Shown in pieces: positions 7,862 to 15,557 of a stretch of DNA of 20,754 bases; within the stretch, counting starts at the first letter, position 1; the number at the start of each line of letters is the position of its first letter. Under the pieces are notes generated by a model that saw only the letters and a program-made list of their open reading frames with translations, was not told where the DNA came from and did not search any database. This stretch comes from Bacillota bacterium (lineage in GTDB: Bacteria > Bacillota > Clostridia > Oscillospirales > Ruminococcaceae). The position numbers were made by a program, and so were the translations under genes. The stretch spans positions 1-20,754 of the forward strand of contig JAKPGH010000252.1 of the NCBI GenBank assembly GCA_029550985.1. Direction: 5' to 3'.

Positions 7862-8925
7862 AGGACTTTTCCTTTTACCAAAACAAACGGGTTCTGGTGA
7901 CGGGGCATACGGGGTTTAAAGGCGCCTGGCTCTGCCAAATTCTCAGCGATTTGGGGGCCAAGGTCACCGGCTACGCCTTGCCGCCCCCCACTTCCCCCAG
8001 CCTATACTCTCTTTTGGGTCTGGACTCAAAAATTTCCTCGGTGATAGGCGATATTCGGGATTATCCCCACCTAAAAGCCGTTTTTGACGCGGCCCAACCG
8101 GAAATCGTCTTTCACCTGGCGGCCCAGCCGTTAGTGCGGCGGGGCTATCAGGAGCCTGTTTACACCTACGAGGTCAATGTCATGGGCACCGTCCACCTGC
8201 TGGAGTGTGTGCGGCAAAGCGGCTGCGTTCGGTCCTTTATCAATGTCACCACCGATAAGGTGTATGAAAACAAAGAGTGGGTGTGGGGCTACCGGGAAAC
8301 CGACCGCCTCAACGGCTCCGACCCCTACTCCAACAGCAAGTCCTGCTCGGAATTGGTCACCGACGCATACGTCTCCTCCTTTTTCCAAGGCAGACACATT
8401 GCCCTGTCAACGGTGCGGGCCGGCAACGTCATCGGAGGGGGCGACTTTGCCCGGGACCGCATCATCCCCGACTGCGTACGGGCGGCTATGAAGGGGGAAC
8501 CCGTGCTGCTGCGCAATCCCCATTCGGTCCGGCCGTACCAGCATGTGTTGGAGCCCCTCTTTGTCTATTTGGAACTTGCCCAAAGGCAGTACGAAAATCC
8601 GGCCATAGCAGGCCGTTACAATGTGGGGCCGGCGGAGGAGGACTGTGTGACCACGGCGGAGCTCGCCGGCCTTTTTTGCAAGCACTGGGGGGAGGGGATG
8701 AGCTGGCAAACGGCGGAAGATTCGGGCCCCCGGGAAGCCAACTTCTTAAAGCTGGACTGCTCCAGGCTGCGAAGCGTGCTGGGCTGGAAACCCCGCTGGA
8801 ATATTGAACAGGCGGTGGCCAATACAGTGGAGTGGGCGAAAGTTTTTGCCCGGGGCGGGGATGTGGCCCACTGTACGGCGCAACAAATTCAAGAATATTT
8901 GGCAGGCGGAGGGGAAACAGAATGA
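7858..8925 (+). CDS. rfbG: CDP-glucose 4,6-dehydratase
   Basis: This NAD-dependent short-chain dehydrogenase/reductase converts CDP-glucose to CDP-4-keto-6-deoxy-D-glucose. The protein has 355 residues. It has the dinucleotide motif GHTGFKG (16-22), FHLAAQPLVRRGY (85-97), the family-specific NVTTDKVYEN (129-138) with the active-site Thr and Asp-Lys, and the catalytic YSNSK (157-161) in DPYSNSKSCSEL. VRAGNVIGGGDFARDRIIPD and RPYQHVLEPL are further hallmarks of the CDP-glucose dehydratase family. The ATG at 7858 overlaps the rfbF stop (ATGA). A longer in-frame start at 7774 would only add 28 residues of rfbF shadow. Confidence 0.95.
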   Translation: MKDFSFYQNKRVLVTGHTGFKGAWLCQILSDLGAKVTGYALPPPTSPSLYSLLGLDSKISSVIGDIRDYPHLKAVFDAAQPEIVFHLAAQPLVRRGYQEPVYTYEVNVMGTVHLLECVRQSGCVRSFINVTTDKVYENKEWVWGYRETDRLNGSDPYSNSKSCSELVTDAYVSSFFQGRHIALSTVRAGNVIGGGDFARDRIIPDCVRAAMKGEPVLLRNPHSVRPYQHVLEPLFVYLELAQRQYENPAIAGRYNVGPAEEDCVTTAELAGLFCKHWGEGMSWQTAEDSGPREANFLKLDCSRLRSVLGWKPRWNIEQAVANTVEWAKVFARGGDVAHCTAQQIQEYLAGGGETE

Positions 8926-10262
8926 GTGCCAACACCAAAAGCGAACAGCAGGCAAGACGGGAAATTCTGGATGCTGTGAGGGAATACGCCATTCAATTTC
9001 ACGGTCAAAAAGAAAACCTGGGGAGAATTCCCTACGCGGGGCGCGTCTATGATGAGGCGGAGTTGGTGCGTCTGGTGGACAGCGCCTTGGATTTTTGGCT
9101 GACGGCCGGCCGCTACACCGACCTTTTTGAAACAAGGCTGGCCGACTTTTTGGGGGTCAAATACTGCTCCTTTGTCAACTCCGGCTCCTCGGCCAACCTG
9201 TTGGCCTTTATGGCTCTGACCTCACCCCTGTTGGGGGAGCGAGCCATTGCCCGGGGTGACGAAGTGATTACGGTGGCCTGCGGCTTTCCCACCACCGTGG
9301 CGCCCATCCTCCAGTACGGGGCGGTGCCGGTCTTTGTGGACGTCACCCTTCCTTACTACAACGTGGATGTCAAGGCTTTGGAGAAGGCCCTGTCCCCCAA
9401 AACCAGGGCGGTGATGCTGGCCCATACTTTGGGCAACCCCTTTGCCCTGGACCAGGTGGCAAAGTTTTGCAAGGACCACAACCTCTGGCTGATAGAGGAC
9501 AACTGCGACGCCCTGGGCGCCAAATATTTGATCAACGGGAAAGAGCGGTACACCGGCACCGTGGGGGACATTGGAACCTCCAGCTTTTACCCTGCACACC
9601 ACATGACCACGGGGGAGGGCGGAGCCGTCTACACCAACAGCCCCCTGCTACACAAAATCATCCGCTCCCTGCGGGACTGGGGAAGGGACTGCGTTTGTCC
9701 CTCCGGCCATGACAACTTTTGCGGCCACCGGTTTGACCGCCAGTACGGGGAGCTGCCCCTGGGGTATGACCACAAGTATGTCTACTCCCACTTCGGGTAC
9801 AACCTCAAAGCCACCGACCTGCAGGCCGCCGTCGGCTGCGCGCAGCTGGAAAAGCTCCCTTCCTTTATCGAAAAACGAAATCAAAACTTCCGCTATCTCT
9901 ATCAGAGTCTAGCTCATCTCTCGGACCAAATCATTCTGCCCCAGCCCTACCCCGAGGCAACGCCCAGTTGGTTTGGCTTTCCCATTACCTGCAGGGAGAA
10001 GGGAAAGCGGGATGCGGTGGTTGCCTTTTTGGAGCAGGCGGGAATTCAAACCCGAATGCTCTTTGCGGGCAATCTCATCCGGCACCCCTGCTTTGATGCT
10101 CTGCGAGCGGAGCAGCGGGGCTACCGGGTGGCGGGAGAACTGAAAACCACCGATGAAATTCTTACCAACACCTTCTGGATAGGGGTCTATCCCGGACTTT
10201 CGGAGCAGCAACTGGAATATATGTCCCAAGAGTTGCATAAGGCTTTTTCCGCAGGCAACTGA
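8922..10262 (+). CDS. rfbH: CDP-4-keto-6-deoxyglucose-3-dehydrase (E1), PLP and [2Fe-2S] dependent
   Basis: The enzyme removes the C3 hydroxyl of CDP-4-keto-6-deoxyglucose through a pyridoxamine phosphate intermediate and, with a partner reductase, yields the 3,6-dideoxy sugar. The protein has 446 residues with an aspartate-aminotransferase fold. In SSFYPAHHMTTGEGGAV the lysine normally bound to PLP is replaced by histidine (H226), diagnostic for this dehydrase group. Candidate iron-sulfur ligands are C195 (DNCDALG), C257, C259 and C267 in DCVCPSGHDNFC, giving the known C-x-C-x7-C end of the E1 motif. The spacing from C195 to C257 is 61 residues, slightly longer than the 57 I recall for Yersinia E1. 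ATG 8922 overlaps the rfbG stop and follows GGAGGGG; an in-frame ATG at 8832 lies within rfbG and is not credible. No E3-type reductase gene lies in the window. Confidence 0.95.
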   Translation: MSANTKSEQQARREILDAVREYAIQFHGQKENLGRIPYAGRVYDEAELVRLVDSALDFWLTAGRYTDLFETRLADFLGVKYCSFVNSGSSANLLAFMALTSPLLGERAIARGDEVITVACGFPTTVAPILQYGAVPVFVDVTLPYYNVDVKALEKALSPKTRAVMLAHTLGNPFALDQVAKFCKDHNLWLIEDNCDALGAKYLINGKERYTGTVGDIGTSSFYPAHHMTTGEGGAVYTNSPLLHKIIRSLRDWGRDCVCPSGHDNFCGHRFDRQYGELPLGYDHKYVYSHFGYNLKATDLQAAVGCAQLEKLPSFIEKRNQNFRYLYQSLAHLSDQIILPQPYPEATPSWFGFPITCREKGKRDAVVAFLEQAGIQTRMLFAGNLIRHPCFDALRAEQRGYRVAGELKTTDEILTNTFWIGVYPGLSEQQLEYMSQELHKAFSAGN

Positions 10263-10286
10263 GAAAGCATCTGGCGGGGTGGTTTG

Positions 10287-11204
10287 ATGAAAAAAGCAGT
10301 TGTGACGGGAGCCGGAGGATTCATCGGGCGGGCGCTGGTGGAGGAGCTGCTGCAAAACCATTATCTCGTTATTGCGGTGCTGCGCAATCCCGACTCCAAC
10401 CCGTGGAGTCGGGAGGACGTTGCGGTGGTTTGCTGCCCCCTTTCCCGCATTGCAGATTTGGAAAAACTCATCCCCGACCGGGATGTTGATTTGTTTTTTC
10501 ACCTTGCCTGGGAGGGCATTTCCGAAGCGGACCGCTCCAATTTCCCGCTGCAAATGCAAAACGTTCAGTGGGCAATCGATTGCGTGGAGGTGGCGGCCAA
10601 TTTAAGGTGCCGCAGGATGGTTTGCGCCGGCAGCATCTGCGAAAAGGAAGTGCTGGTCACATTGGAGGCGCAAAAGCCTCTGCCGCACTCCTACCTGTAC
10701 GGCAGCGCCAAGCTGGCCGCCCACTGCATGTGCAGCGCCGCGGCAAATCACAGGGGGATAGAGCTGGTGTGGCCCATCATCACCAACGCCTACGGCGTGG
10801 GAGAAACCTCCACCCGGCTGGTGAATCAAACTATTCGCAATATGCTTAAGGGCAAACCCCTGCGCTTTACGCAGGCCACCCAGTACTACGACTTTGTGTA
10901 CATCACCGACGTGGCAAGGGCGCTGCGCCTAATTGGCGAAAAGGGAAAGCCCTTTTGCGAATACACCATCGGCAGCTCCTGCCCGCGGCCTCTGCGGGAG
11001 TTTTTGAGGGAAATACGGGATATTGTCGCCCCCGGCCGGCCTCTGGAATTTGGCGCCATTCCCTTTACCGGGGAAGGGCTTCCCCTCTCGGTGTTTGATT
11101 GCCGCCGCACCTTTGAGGACACCGGTTTTCGGCCGGAAATTTCCTTCGCCCAGGGAATTCGCCAAACGGCGGATTGGATTCGGGAGAACTTACCCGAACC
11201 ATAA
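10287..11204 (+). CDS. NAD-dependent epimerase/dehydratase (SDR), candidate CDP-4-keto-3,6-dideoxyhexose reductase
   Basis: This is an extended short-chain dehydrogenase of 305 residues. It shows the NAD(P)-binding GAGGFIG (8-14), DLFFHLAWEG (68-77), the catalytic serine in CAGS (S116) and YGSAK (Y138 to K142), followed by NAYGVGE and YYDFVYITDVARAL. The position as last gene after rfbF, rfbG and rfbH suggests the terminal C4-keto reduction, the role of RfbJ (abequose) or its paratose counterpart. Which epimer is made cannot be told from sequence, and an epimerase acting on another nucleotide sugar is possible. ATG 10287 follows GGGGTGG; TTG 10284 directly before it is an alternative. A strong terminator follows the stop within 3 bases, so this is the end of the operon. 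Confidence 0.82.
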   Translation: MKKAVVTGAGGFIGRALVEELLQNHYLVIAVLRNPDSNPWSREDVAVVCCPLSRIADLEKLIPDRDVDLFFHLAWEGISEADRSNFPLQMQNVQWAIDCVEVAANLRCRRMVCAGSICEKEVLVTLEAQKPLPHSYLYGSAKLAAHCMCSAAANHRGIELVWPIITNAYGVGETSTRLVNQTIRNMLKGKPLRFTQATQYYDFVYITDVARALRLIGEKGKPFCEYTIGSSCPRPLREFLREIRDIVAPGRPLEFGAIPFTGEGLPLSVFDCRRTFEDTGFRPEISFAQGIRQTADWIRENLPEP

Positions 11205-11206
11205 GC

Positions 11207-11262
11207 AAAAGGAACCATAGATCGAGCAGGGGAAAATCCCGCTCTGTCTATGGTTCCTTTTT
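11207..11262. terminator. Bidirectional intrinsic terminator between convergent genes
   Basis: The arms AAAAGGAACCATAG (11207-11220) and CTATGGTTCCTTTT (11248-11261) are perfectly complementary over 14 bp. The interior folds further through GAGC/GCTC and GGG/CCC with an AAAA-type loop. The T run at 11258-11262 serves the + strand operon and the A run at 11207-11210 serves the minus-strand gene that ends at 11272. Confidence 0.9.
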
Positions 11263-11271
11263 AAATGAATG

Positions 11272-12147
11272 TTACACCGCCAGCCGGTGATACTGTTCCA
11301 CCTCGCAAGTCACCAGAAGCCTTGCCTTGGGCGCGATGGCGTCAAAGACGCTGCGGTAGCGGGCAGTTACGGTTTCGTCCGCCGAAATCACAACGGTGTG
11401 GGGGTTGAGGGACTGAATCGTCTCCGGCCGAAAATACACCCTTCCCTTGTCGTTGCGCCCGTGGTGGGAAAGCTTAATAATGTCCACCTGTTTCACTCCA
11501 TGGCGGAGGCAGCTTTCCGCAACGCTAATGTCCAAGCCGTCGCCGCAAAGAAGGAGAAGAGCCTGGTTTTCTTTTTCCAGCAGCCAAATGGAGCTGTCCG
11601 CGTTGATTTGTTCCCGGGCCTCGTCGGCAATGGCCTGGGCGTTTGGAATGGGAGCGGTCAGTTTTTGATAAGCGCTCCAAACCGGCGATATGGCTCCCGG
11701 CTCGGGAAAAAGGCAGGTGAGGGTGTAATCTCCGAACTGATAGCGCCCCGGCCCGGTGAAGGGGTAAACGGTATGCAGCCGGCAACGCTTCTCCAAACTG
11801 TGATAAAGGGCGTTGTAGGCAATAAGATGGGAAGCCTGTTTTTGAGTATAAAAGGTCGCCAGTTGTTTCGGGGTCAGGGGAATGAGCGGGTAAGGCACCA
11901 CGGCTTCCTGAACAAAAAACGTTTCCGCCGCATCCTGCAAAAATCCCACATGGTCCTGATGAATGTGGGTGAGAATCATCAAATCAATCTGCGGTGCTCC
12001 CAATTCCTTTAAAAAAAGGGGGAGGGGCCTACGGTGCTCCTCTTTGCTGCCTCCGTCCACCACTATGGTTTTGGTTTGGCCGTTTACGGTCAGCTGCAGC
12101 ACCAGACAATCCGCTTTTCCTGCGTTTAACGCGTAAAAATAACCCAC
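11272..12147 (-). CDS. Metallo-beta-lactamase-fold hydrolase, ComEC C-terminal-domain-like
   Basis: This 291-residue soluble protein belongs to the metallo-beta-lactamase superfamily, in the branch related to the C-terminal domain of ComEC. The metal motif HxHxDH is exact (THIHQDHVG, H61, H63, D65, H66). A later CGDGLD supplies the bridging aspartate, and LSHHGRND matches the SHHG motif of ComEC-like members. No transmembrane segments or signal peptide are visible, so it is a stand-alone domain with unknown substrate; nucleic acid or nucleotide phosphodiesters are possible. I chose the GTG at 12147 because GGGGGGGAG lies 6 bases upstream and the protein then begins MGYFYALNAGKADCLVL like its family. 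The ATG at 12168 would start almost at the predicted transcription start and has no ribosome site. It is the only minus-strand gene. Confidence 0.85.
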   Translation of the reverse strand: MGYFYALNAGKADCLVLQLTVNGQTKTIVVDGGSKEEHRRPLPLFLKELGAPQIDLMILTHIHQDHVGFLQDAAETFFVQEAVVPYPLIPLTPKQLATFYTQKQASHLIAYNALYHSLEKRCRLHTVYPFTGPGRYQFGDYTLTCLFPEPGAISPVWSAYQKLTAPIPNAQAIADEAREQINADSSIWLLEKENQALLLLCGDGLDISVAESCLRHGVKQVDIIKLSHHGRNDKGRVYFRPETIQSLNPHTVVISADETVTARYRSVFDAIAPKARLLVTCEVEQYHRLAV

Positions 12148-12173
12148 AGAAATCTCCCCCCCTCTCATTGTTG

Positions 12174-12202
12174 ATTATAGACTGATTTTTACCCCAAATC
12201 AA
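12174..12202 (-). promoter_or_regulatory. Promoter of the metallo-beta-lactamase-fold gene
   Basis: On the minus strand TTGATT (12202-12197) and a perfect TATAAT (12179-12174) are separated by 17 bases. Transcription would start around 12167, about 20 bases before the chosen GTG start codon. Confidence 0.8.
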
Positions 12203-12221
12203 CATTACTTTGATGAATAAA

Positions 12222-12251
12222 TTGACAATGGCTCCCATCATCCCGTATAAT
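12222..12251 (+). promoter_or_regulatory. Consensus sigma-A promoter of the TIM-barrel gene
   Basis: A perfect TTGACA (12222-12227) and a perfect TATAAT (12246-12251) are separated by 18 bases, 40 bases upstream of the ATG. It lies back to back with the minus-strand promoter, about 20 bases apart. An 8-base palindrome AAACGTTT follows at 12268-12275 in the expected transcribed leader. Confidence 0.85.
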
Positions 12252-12291
12252 AGGAGGGCATCAACACAAACGTTTACGGAGATGACGAACA

Positions 12292-13185
12292 ATGGGTGTA
12301 ATCATCGGCATGAATTTTCCCGCGGCGGCAAAGGCGGAACAGTTGCCTCAGGTGCTCCAAACGGTCACGGAGGACGGCTTTGATGCTCTGGAGTTGAACT
12401 TCGGCACTTTTCCCCTGATTTTGGGCGGCGAAATTCAGCCAGACTACCTTGCTTATTTTAAGGAGCAGTTTTCCCGGTTTCCCCTGGTGTATACGGGGCA
12501 CATGATGTATGACCTGAATTTCCGCACCCGGGAAAATCGAGAGCGGCAGCTTAAGATTCTCACTAGCTCCATCGACATCTGTGCCGAATTGGGGATGAGA
12601 ACCCTTACCATTCACTACGAACAGCGCTCCCCTCGGGAAGAGGAGGAGGCCCTTTTCCTGGAAAGCCAGCAGATGGCCGCCGAGCATGCCGCAAACCGGG
12701 GTGTGGTGCTCTGCCTGGAAAACATCGAAGTGGAGCGGTACGAGCATGCTCTGGCCACGGTAAAGGCGGTGGACCATCCCTATTACCGGATGAATTTGGA
12801 TTTGGGACACCTTTATCTTTCCACCCGGTATTTTGGCGGGGACTTTATCACCGGGGTGAAGGAGTGCGCCCCCTACCTGGGGCATCTCCATGTCAACGAC
12901 AATTTGGGGCGTTTTGAGCCCATGCGGCTTGAGGACTTTTTCGTGTACCGGCACACCTCTCCCACCCTGCGGATTGCGCTGGGCCAGGGCGATATACATA
13001 TCCCCCCCTTCTGGGGGAAGGTCCCGCTGGCGGAAGCTTTTGACATCATCGCTGCGTCCGGTTATCAAGGTATTTTCCTCTGCGAATACGACAATGGCCG
13101 GTATGTTCCCTTTAACAGAAAGATTCAGGAGCGGGTGCGCCGGGAGGTAAACGCGGCCATGACCCGCTGCGGCAGGACGATGTAG
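12292..13185 (+). CDS. Sugar phosphate isomerase/epimerase-like TIM-barrel protein (AP endonuclease family 2 fold)
   Basis: The 297-residue protein has the xylose-isomerase-like TIM-barrel fold. The metal site pattern of the family is visible in order: Glu in VVLCLENIEVERY, Asp and His in RMNLDLGHLYLS, His in LGHLHVNDNLGRFEP, and Glu in GIFLCEYDNGRY. LGQGDIHIPPFWGKVP is also typical. Substrate cannot be deduced; members include sugar epimerases, inositol-catabolism enzymes and endonuclease IV relatives, and the overall pattern fits a sugar isomerase better than a DNA repair enzyme. It is cytoplasmic, with no signal peptide. The ATG has GGAG 10 bases upstream and a consensus promoter. It is not obviously linked to the glycosylation operon, from which the divergent minus-strand gene separates it. 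Confidence 0.82.
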   Translation: MGVIIGMNFPAAAKAEQLPQVLQTVTEDGFDALELNFGTFPLILGGEIQPDYLAYFKEQFSRFPLVYTGHMMYDLNFRTRENRERQLKILTSSIDICAELGMRTLTIHYEQRSPREEEEALFLESQQMAAEHAANRGVVLCLENIEVERYEHALATVKAVDHPYYRMNLDLGHLYLSTRYFGGDFITGVKECAPYLGHLHVNDNLGRFEPMRLEDFFVYRHTSPTLRIALGQGDIHIPPFWGKVPLAEAFDIIAASGYQGIFLCEYDNGRYVPFNRKIQERVRREVNAAMTRCGRTM

Positions 13186-13236
13186 GAAAGGGGTTTCTTT
13201 TCGTCTTTTCCAACAAAAAACTGAAAAAACTTGAAT

Positions 13237-13266
13237 AATTGGCCCAAGACTTCCCTTGGGCCAATT
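13237..13266. terminator. Perfect 12-bp inverted repeat after the TIM-barrel gene
   Basis: AATTGGCCCAAG (13237-13248) and CTTGGGCCAATT (13255-13266) form a perfect stem with a 6-base loop. Upstream are A runs (13215-13229) and downstream is GTTCGTGG, so on the + strand it lacks a U tract while on the minus strand it is followed by a T-rich stretch. It may still work as a terminator for the + strand gene, or as an RNA stability element. Confidence 0.55.
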
Positions 13267-13271
13267 GTTCG

Positions 13272-13280
13272 TGGTATAAT
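13272..13280 (+). promoter_or_regulatory. Extended -10 promoter of the DUF1934-argS pair
   Basis: TGGTATAAT (13272-13280) is an extended -10 element with a perfect TATAAT. The -35 region falls inside the second arm of the preceding hairpin and shows no good hexamer, as is common for extended -10 promoters. The leader to the ATG is about 85 bases and holds no recognised element. Confidence 0.6.
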
Positions 13281-13372
13281 ATTTAAAGCTGTTACCAAAC
13301 CATTTTCGCCCCTCCACCGCATGTTCGGGGCAAAATACCATGGATGCGCTTTACGGCGCAAGGGGATAAGAT

Positions 13373-13798
13373 ATGAAGAAAGATGTACTGATCAGTATCA
13401 AGGGGATTTACAACAGCGAAGGGGACCAGGATGTCATCGAGCTGTTCACCACTGGTCAATATTATAAAAAGAACGGCTGCTATTATATCAGCTACGAGGA
13501 AAGCGAAGCCACCGGGTTTGAAGGTTCCCGCACCACTTTGAAGGTGGACCAAAACGAAGACATGGTGACCATGGAGCGCACGGGAGCCGCCCAGTCCCAG
13601 CTGATAGTCCAGCGGGGGGTTCGCCATCAGTGCCACTACAACATCGGTTACGGCGATTTGATGGTGGGGGTGTTGGGCAGCCGCATCAAATCCAACCTCG
13701 ACGACCACGGAGGAGATTTGGAAATCAAATACTCGCTGGACATCAACTCCATGTATTCCAGCGAAAATGAAATGTATATTAACATTCGGGAGAGCTGA
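13373..13798 (+). CDS. DUF1934 domain-containing protein (YwiB-like)
   Basis: The 141-residue protein begins MKKDVLISIKGIY and carries alternating hydrophobic strands ending in IKYSLDINSMYSSENEMYINI, the pattern of the small beta-barrel (lipocalin-like) DUF1934 family. Bacillus subtilis YwiB belongs to this family and its gene also lies directly upstream of argS, so the neighbourhood supports the call. The molecular function is unknown. It is cytoplasmic by sequence. The ribosome site AAGGGG lies 7 bases before the ATG. It is 55 bases from argS with no clear terminator, so the two are probably co-transcribed. Confidence 0.87.
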   Translation: MKKDVLISIKGIYNSEGDQDVIELFTTGQYYKKNGCYYISYEESEATGFEGSRTTLKVDQNEDMVTMERTGAAQSQLIVQRGVRHQCHYNIGYGDLMVGVLGSRIKSNLDDHGGDLEIKYSLDINSMYSSENEMYINIRES

Positions 13799-13853
13799 GC
13801 ATAGCTTTCCGCTTGTTTTTTAACATGCATCAAACAGAGGAGAGAAAACGCAC

Positions 13854-15557
13854 ATGACGTCAAACAATCTGGTTCGGGATGCCGCAGCGCAGGTGCGGGA
13901 GATGATTCTTGCCGCTCTGAAGGCCGCCATGGAAGCCGGGGAGCTGCCCCAGGCGGAGATTCCGGCTTTTGCGGTGGAAATCCCTGCCGACACTTCTCAC
14001 GGAGATTTTGCCTCCAACATCGCCATGGCAGGAGCCCGGGCATTCCGCTGCGCTCCTCCCAAAATTGCGGCGGCGGTGTTAAACCATCTGGATTTTAACG
14101 GCACCTGGTTTGTCCGGGCGGAAAGCGCAGGCCCCGGGTTCCTCAACTTTTTCCTCAGGCCCCAGTGGTTTGCCGCCGTGCTGGAGTCCATCCAGGCCCT
14201 GGGAGAATCCTATGGCCGCACCAATGCCGGAAACGGCAAAAAGGTGATGGTGGAGTTTGTTTCCGCCAACCCCACCGGCCCCATGCACATGGGCAACGCA
14301 AGGGGAGGCGCCATCGGCGACGCTTTGGCCGCCGCGCTGGATGCCGCCGGCTACGACGTGACCCGGGAATTCTACATCAACGACGCGGGAAACCAGATTG
14401 AAAAGTTTGCCATTTCCCTCAATGTCCGCTATCTGCAGCATTTTGAAGGGGAGGAAGCCCACCCTCTTCCCGAGGACTGCTATCAGGGCGAGGATATTAA
14501 GGACCGGGTCAAGGAATTCGCCGCCATCCACGGGGACAAGTATCTCCATACTTCGGAGGAAGAGCGGAAGAAGGCCCTGGTGGACTACGCCCTGCCCAAA
14601 AACATTCAGGCCATGAGGGACGACCTTTCCCGCTACCGCATTACCTACGACAACTGGTTCCCCGAATCCTCCCTGTACGAGCGGGGGTTGGTGGACAAGG
14701 TGGTGGGAATCCTCACCGAAAAAGGGCTGACCTACGAAAAAGACGGCGCCCTGTGGTACCGCGCCTCGGAATTTGGCGCCGAAAAGGACGAGGTGCTGAT
14801 TCGGGGCAACGGCAACGCCACCTACTTTGCCGCCGATATTGCCTATCACTACGATAAATTCGCCCTGCGGGGCTTTGAAACCGTCATCGACGTGTGGGGA
14901 GCTGACCACCACGGCCACGTGGCCCGGCTCAAGGGAGCCATGGACGCCATAGGCCTTTCCGGCGACAAGCTGGACATTGTGCTGATGCAGCTGGTCCGGC
15001 TGATGAAGGACGGAGAGCCTTACCGGATGAGCAAGCGCAGCGGCCGCTCGGTCACCCTGCGGGATCTGTTGGACGACGTGGAGGTGGACGCCGCCCGCTT
15101 CTTCTTCAACATGCAGTCCCCCGGCTCCTCCATGGACTTTGATTTGGATTTGGCGGTGGAGCAGAGCAGCCAGAACCCGGTGTACTACGTGCAATACGCC
15201 CACGCCAGAATTTGCAGCATTCTGCGCAAGCTGGCGGAAAGCGGCGTCACCCCCCGCAAGGTGACGGAAGAAGAGCTGCTCCGCCTTTCCACCCCCGAGG
15301 AAATTGCGTTGATTCGCCGGTTGTCGCAGCTTCCCGGCGAAATCGTTGCGGTGACCGAACGGTACGACCCCAGCGTCCTCACCCACTACGTCACCGACCT
15401 TGCCAACCTCTTCCACAAATTTTACACCGCTTGTCGAGTCAATATACCCGAAGATGAGCCTCTGATGCAGGCCAGAATCTGTCTCTGTCTCTGTGTGCGA
15501 ACCGCTTTGGCAAACACCCTCAGATTGTTGGGCATTCGCGCCCCCGAAAGCATGTAA
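13854..15557 (+). CDS. argS: Arginine--tRNA ligase
   Basis: This class I synthetase charges tRNA-Arg with arginine. The protein has 567 residues, normal length. The N-terminal additional domain occupies about residues 1-120 with the family segment EIPADTSHGDFASNIAM. The HIGH-type motif is HMGN (145-148) in SANPTGPMHMGNARGG, and the KMSKS loop is RMSKR (391-395); weakly conserved KMSKS is typical of ArgRS. DVWGADHHGHVARLKGA and FFFNMQSPGSSMDFDLDLA are further hallmarks, and the C-terminal 120 residues form the DALR anticodon-binding domain (NPVYYVQYAHARICSIL onward). The ATG has AGAGGAG about 11 bases upstream. Confidence 0.97.
   Translation: MTSNNLVRDAAAQVREMILAALKAAMEAGELPQAEIPAFAVEIPADTSHGDFASNIAMAGARAFRCAPPKIAAAVLNHLDFNGTWFVRAESAGPGFLNFFLRPQWFAAVLESIQALGESYGRTNAGNGKKVMVEFVSANPTGPMHMGNARGGAIGDALAAALDAAGYDVTREFYINDAGNQIEKFAISLNVRYLQHFEGEEAHPLPEDCYQGEDIKDRVKEFAAIHGDKYLHTSEEERKKALVDYALPKNIQAMRDDLSRYRITYDNWFPESSLYERGLVDKVVGILTEKGLTYEKDGALWYRASEFGAEKDEVLIRGNGNATYFAADIAYHYDKFALRGFETVIDVWGADHHGHVARLKGAMDAIGLSGDKLDIVLMQLVRLMKDGEPYRMSKRSGRSVTLRDLLDDVEVDAARFFFNMQSPGSSMDFDLDLAVEQSSQNPVYYVQYAHARICSILRKLAESGVTPRKVTEEELLRLSTPEEIALIRRLSQLPGEIVAVTERYDPSVLTHYVTDLANLFHKFYTACRVNIPEDEPLMQARICLCLCVRTALANTLRLLGIRAPESM

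Noticed and set aside
8832..8921. N-terminal extension of rfbH by 30 residues
   Set aside because: It runs inside rfbG, has no ribosome site, and the ATG at 8922 overlaps the rfbG stop in the usual way.
12268..12275. AAACGTTT as a catabolite-responsive (cre) operator
   Set aside because: The flanking bases do not fit the cre consensus; only a short palindrome is present, so I report it as an unassigned palindrome.
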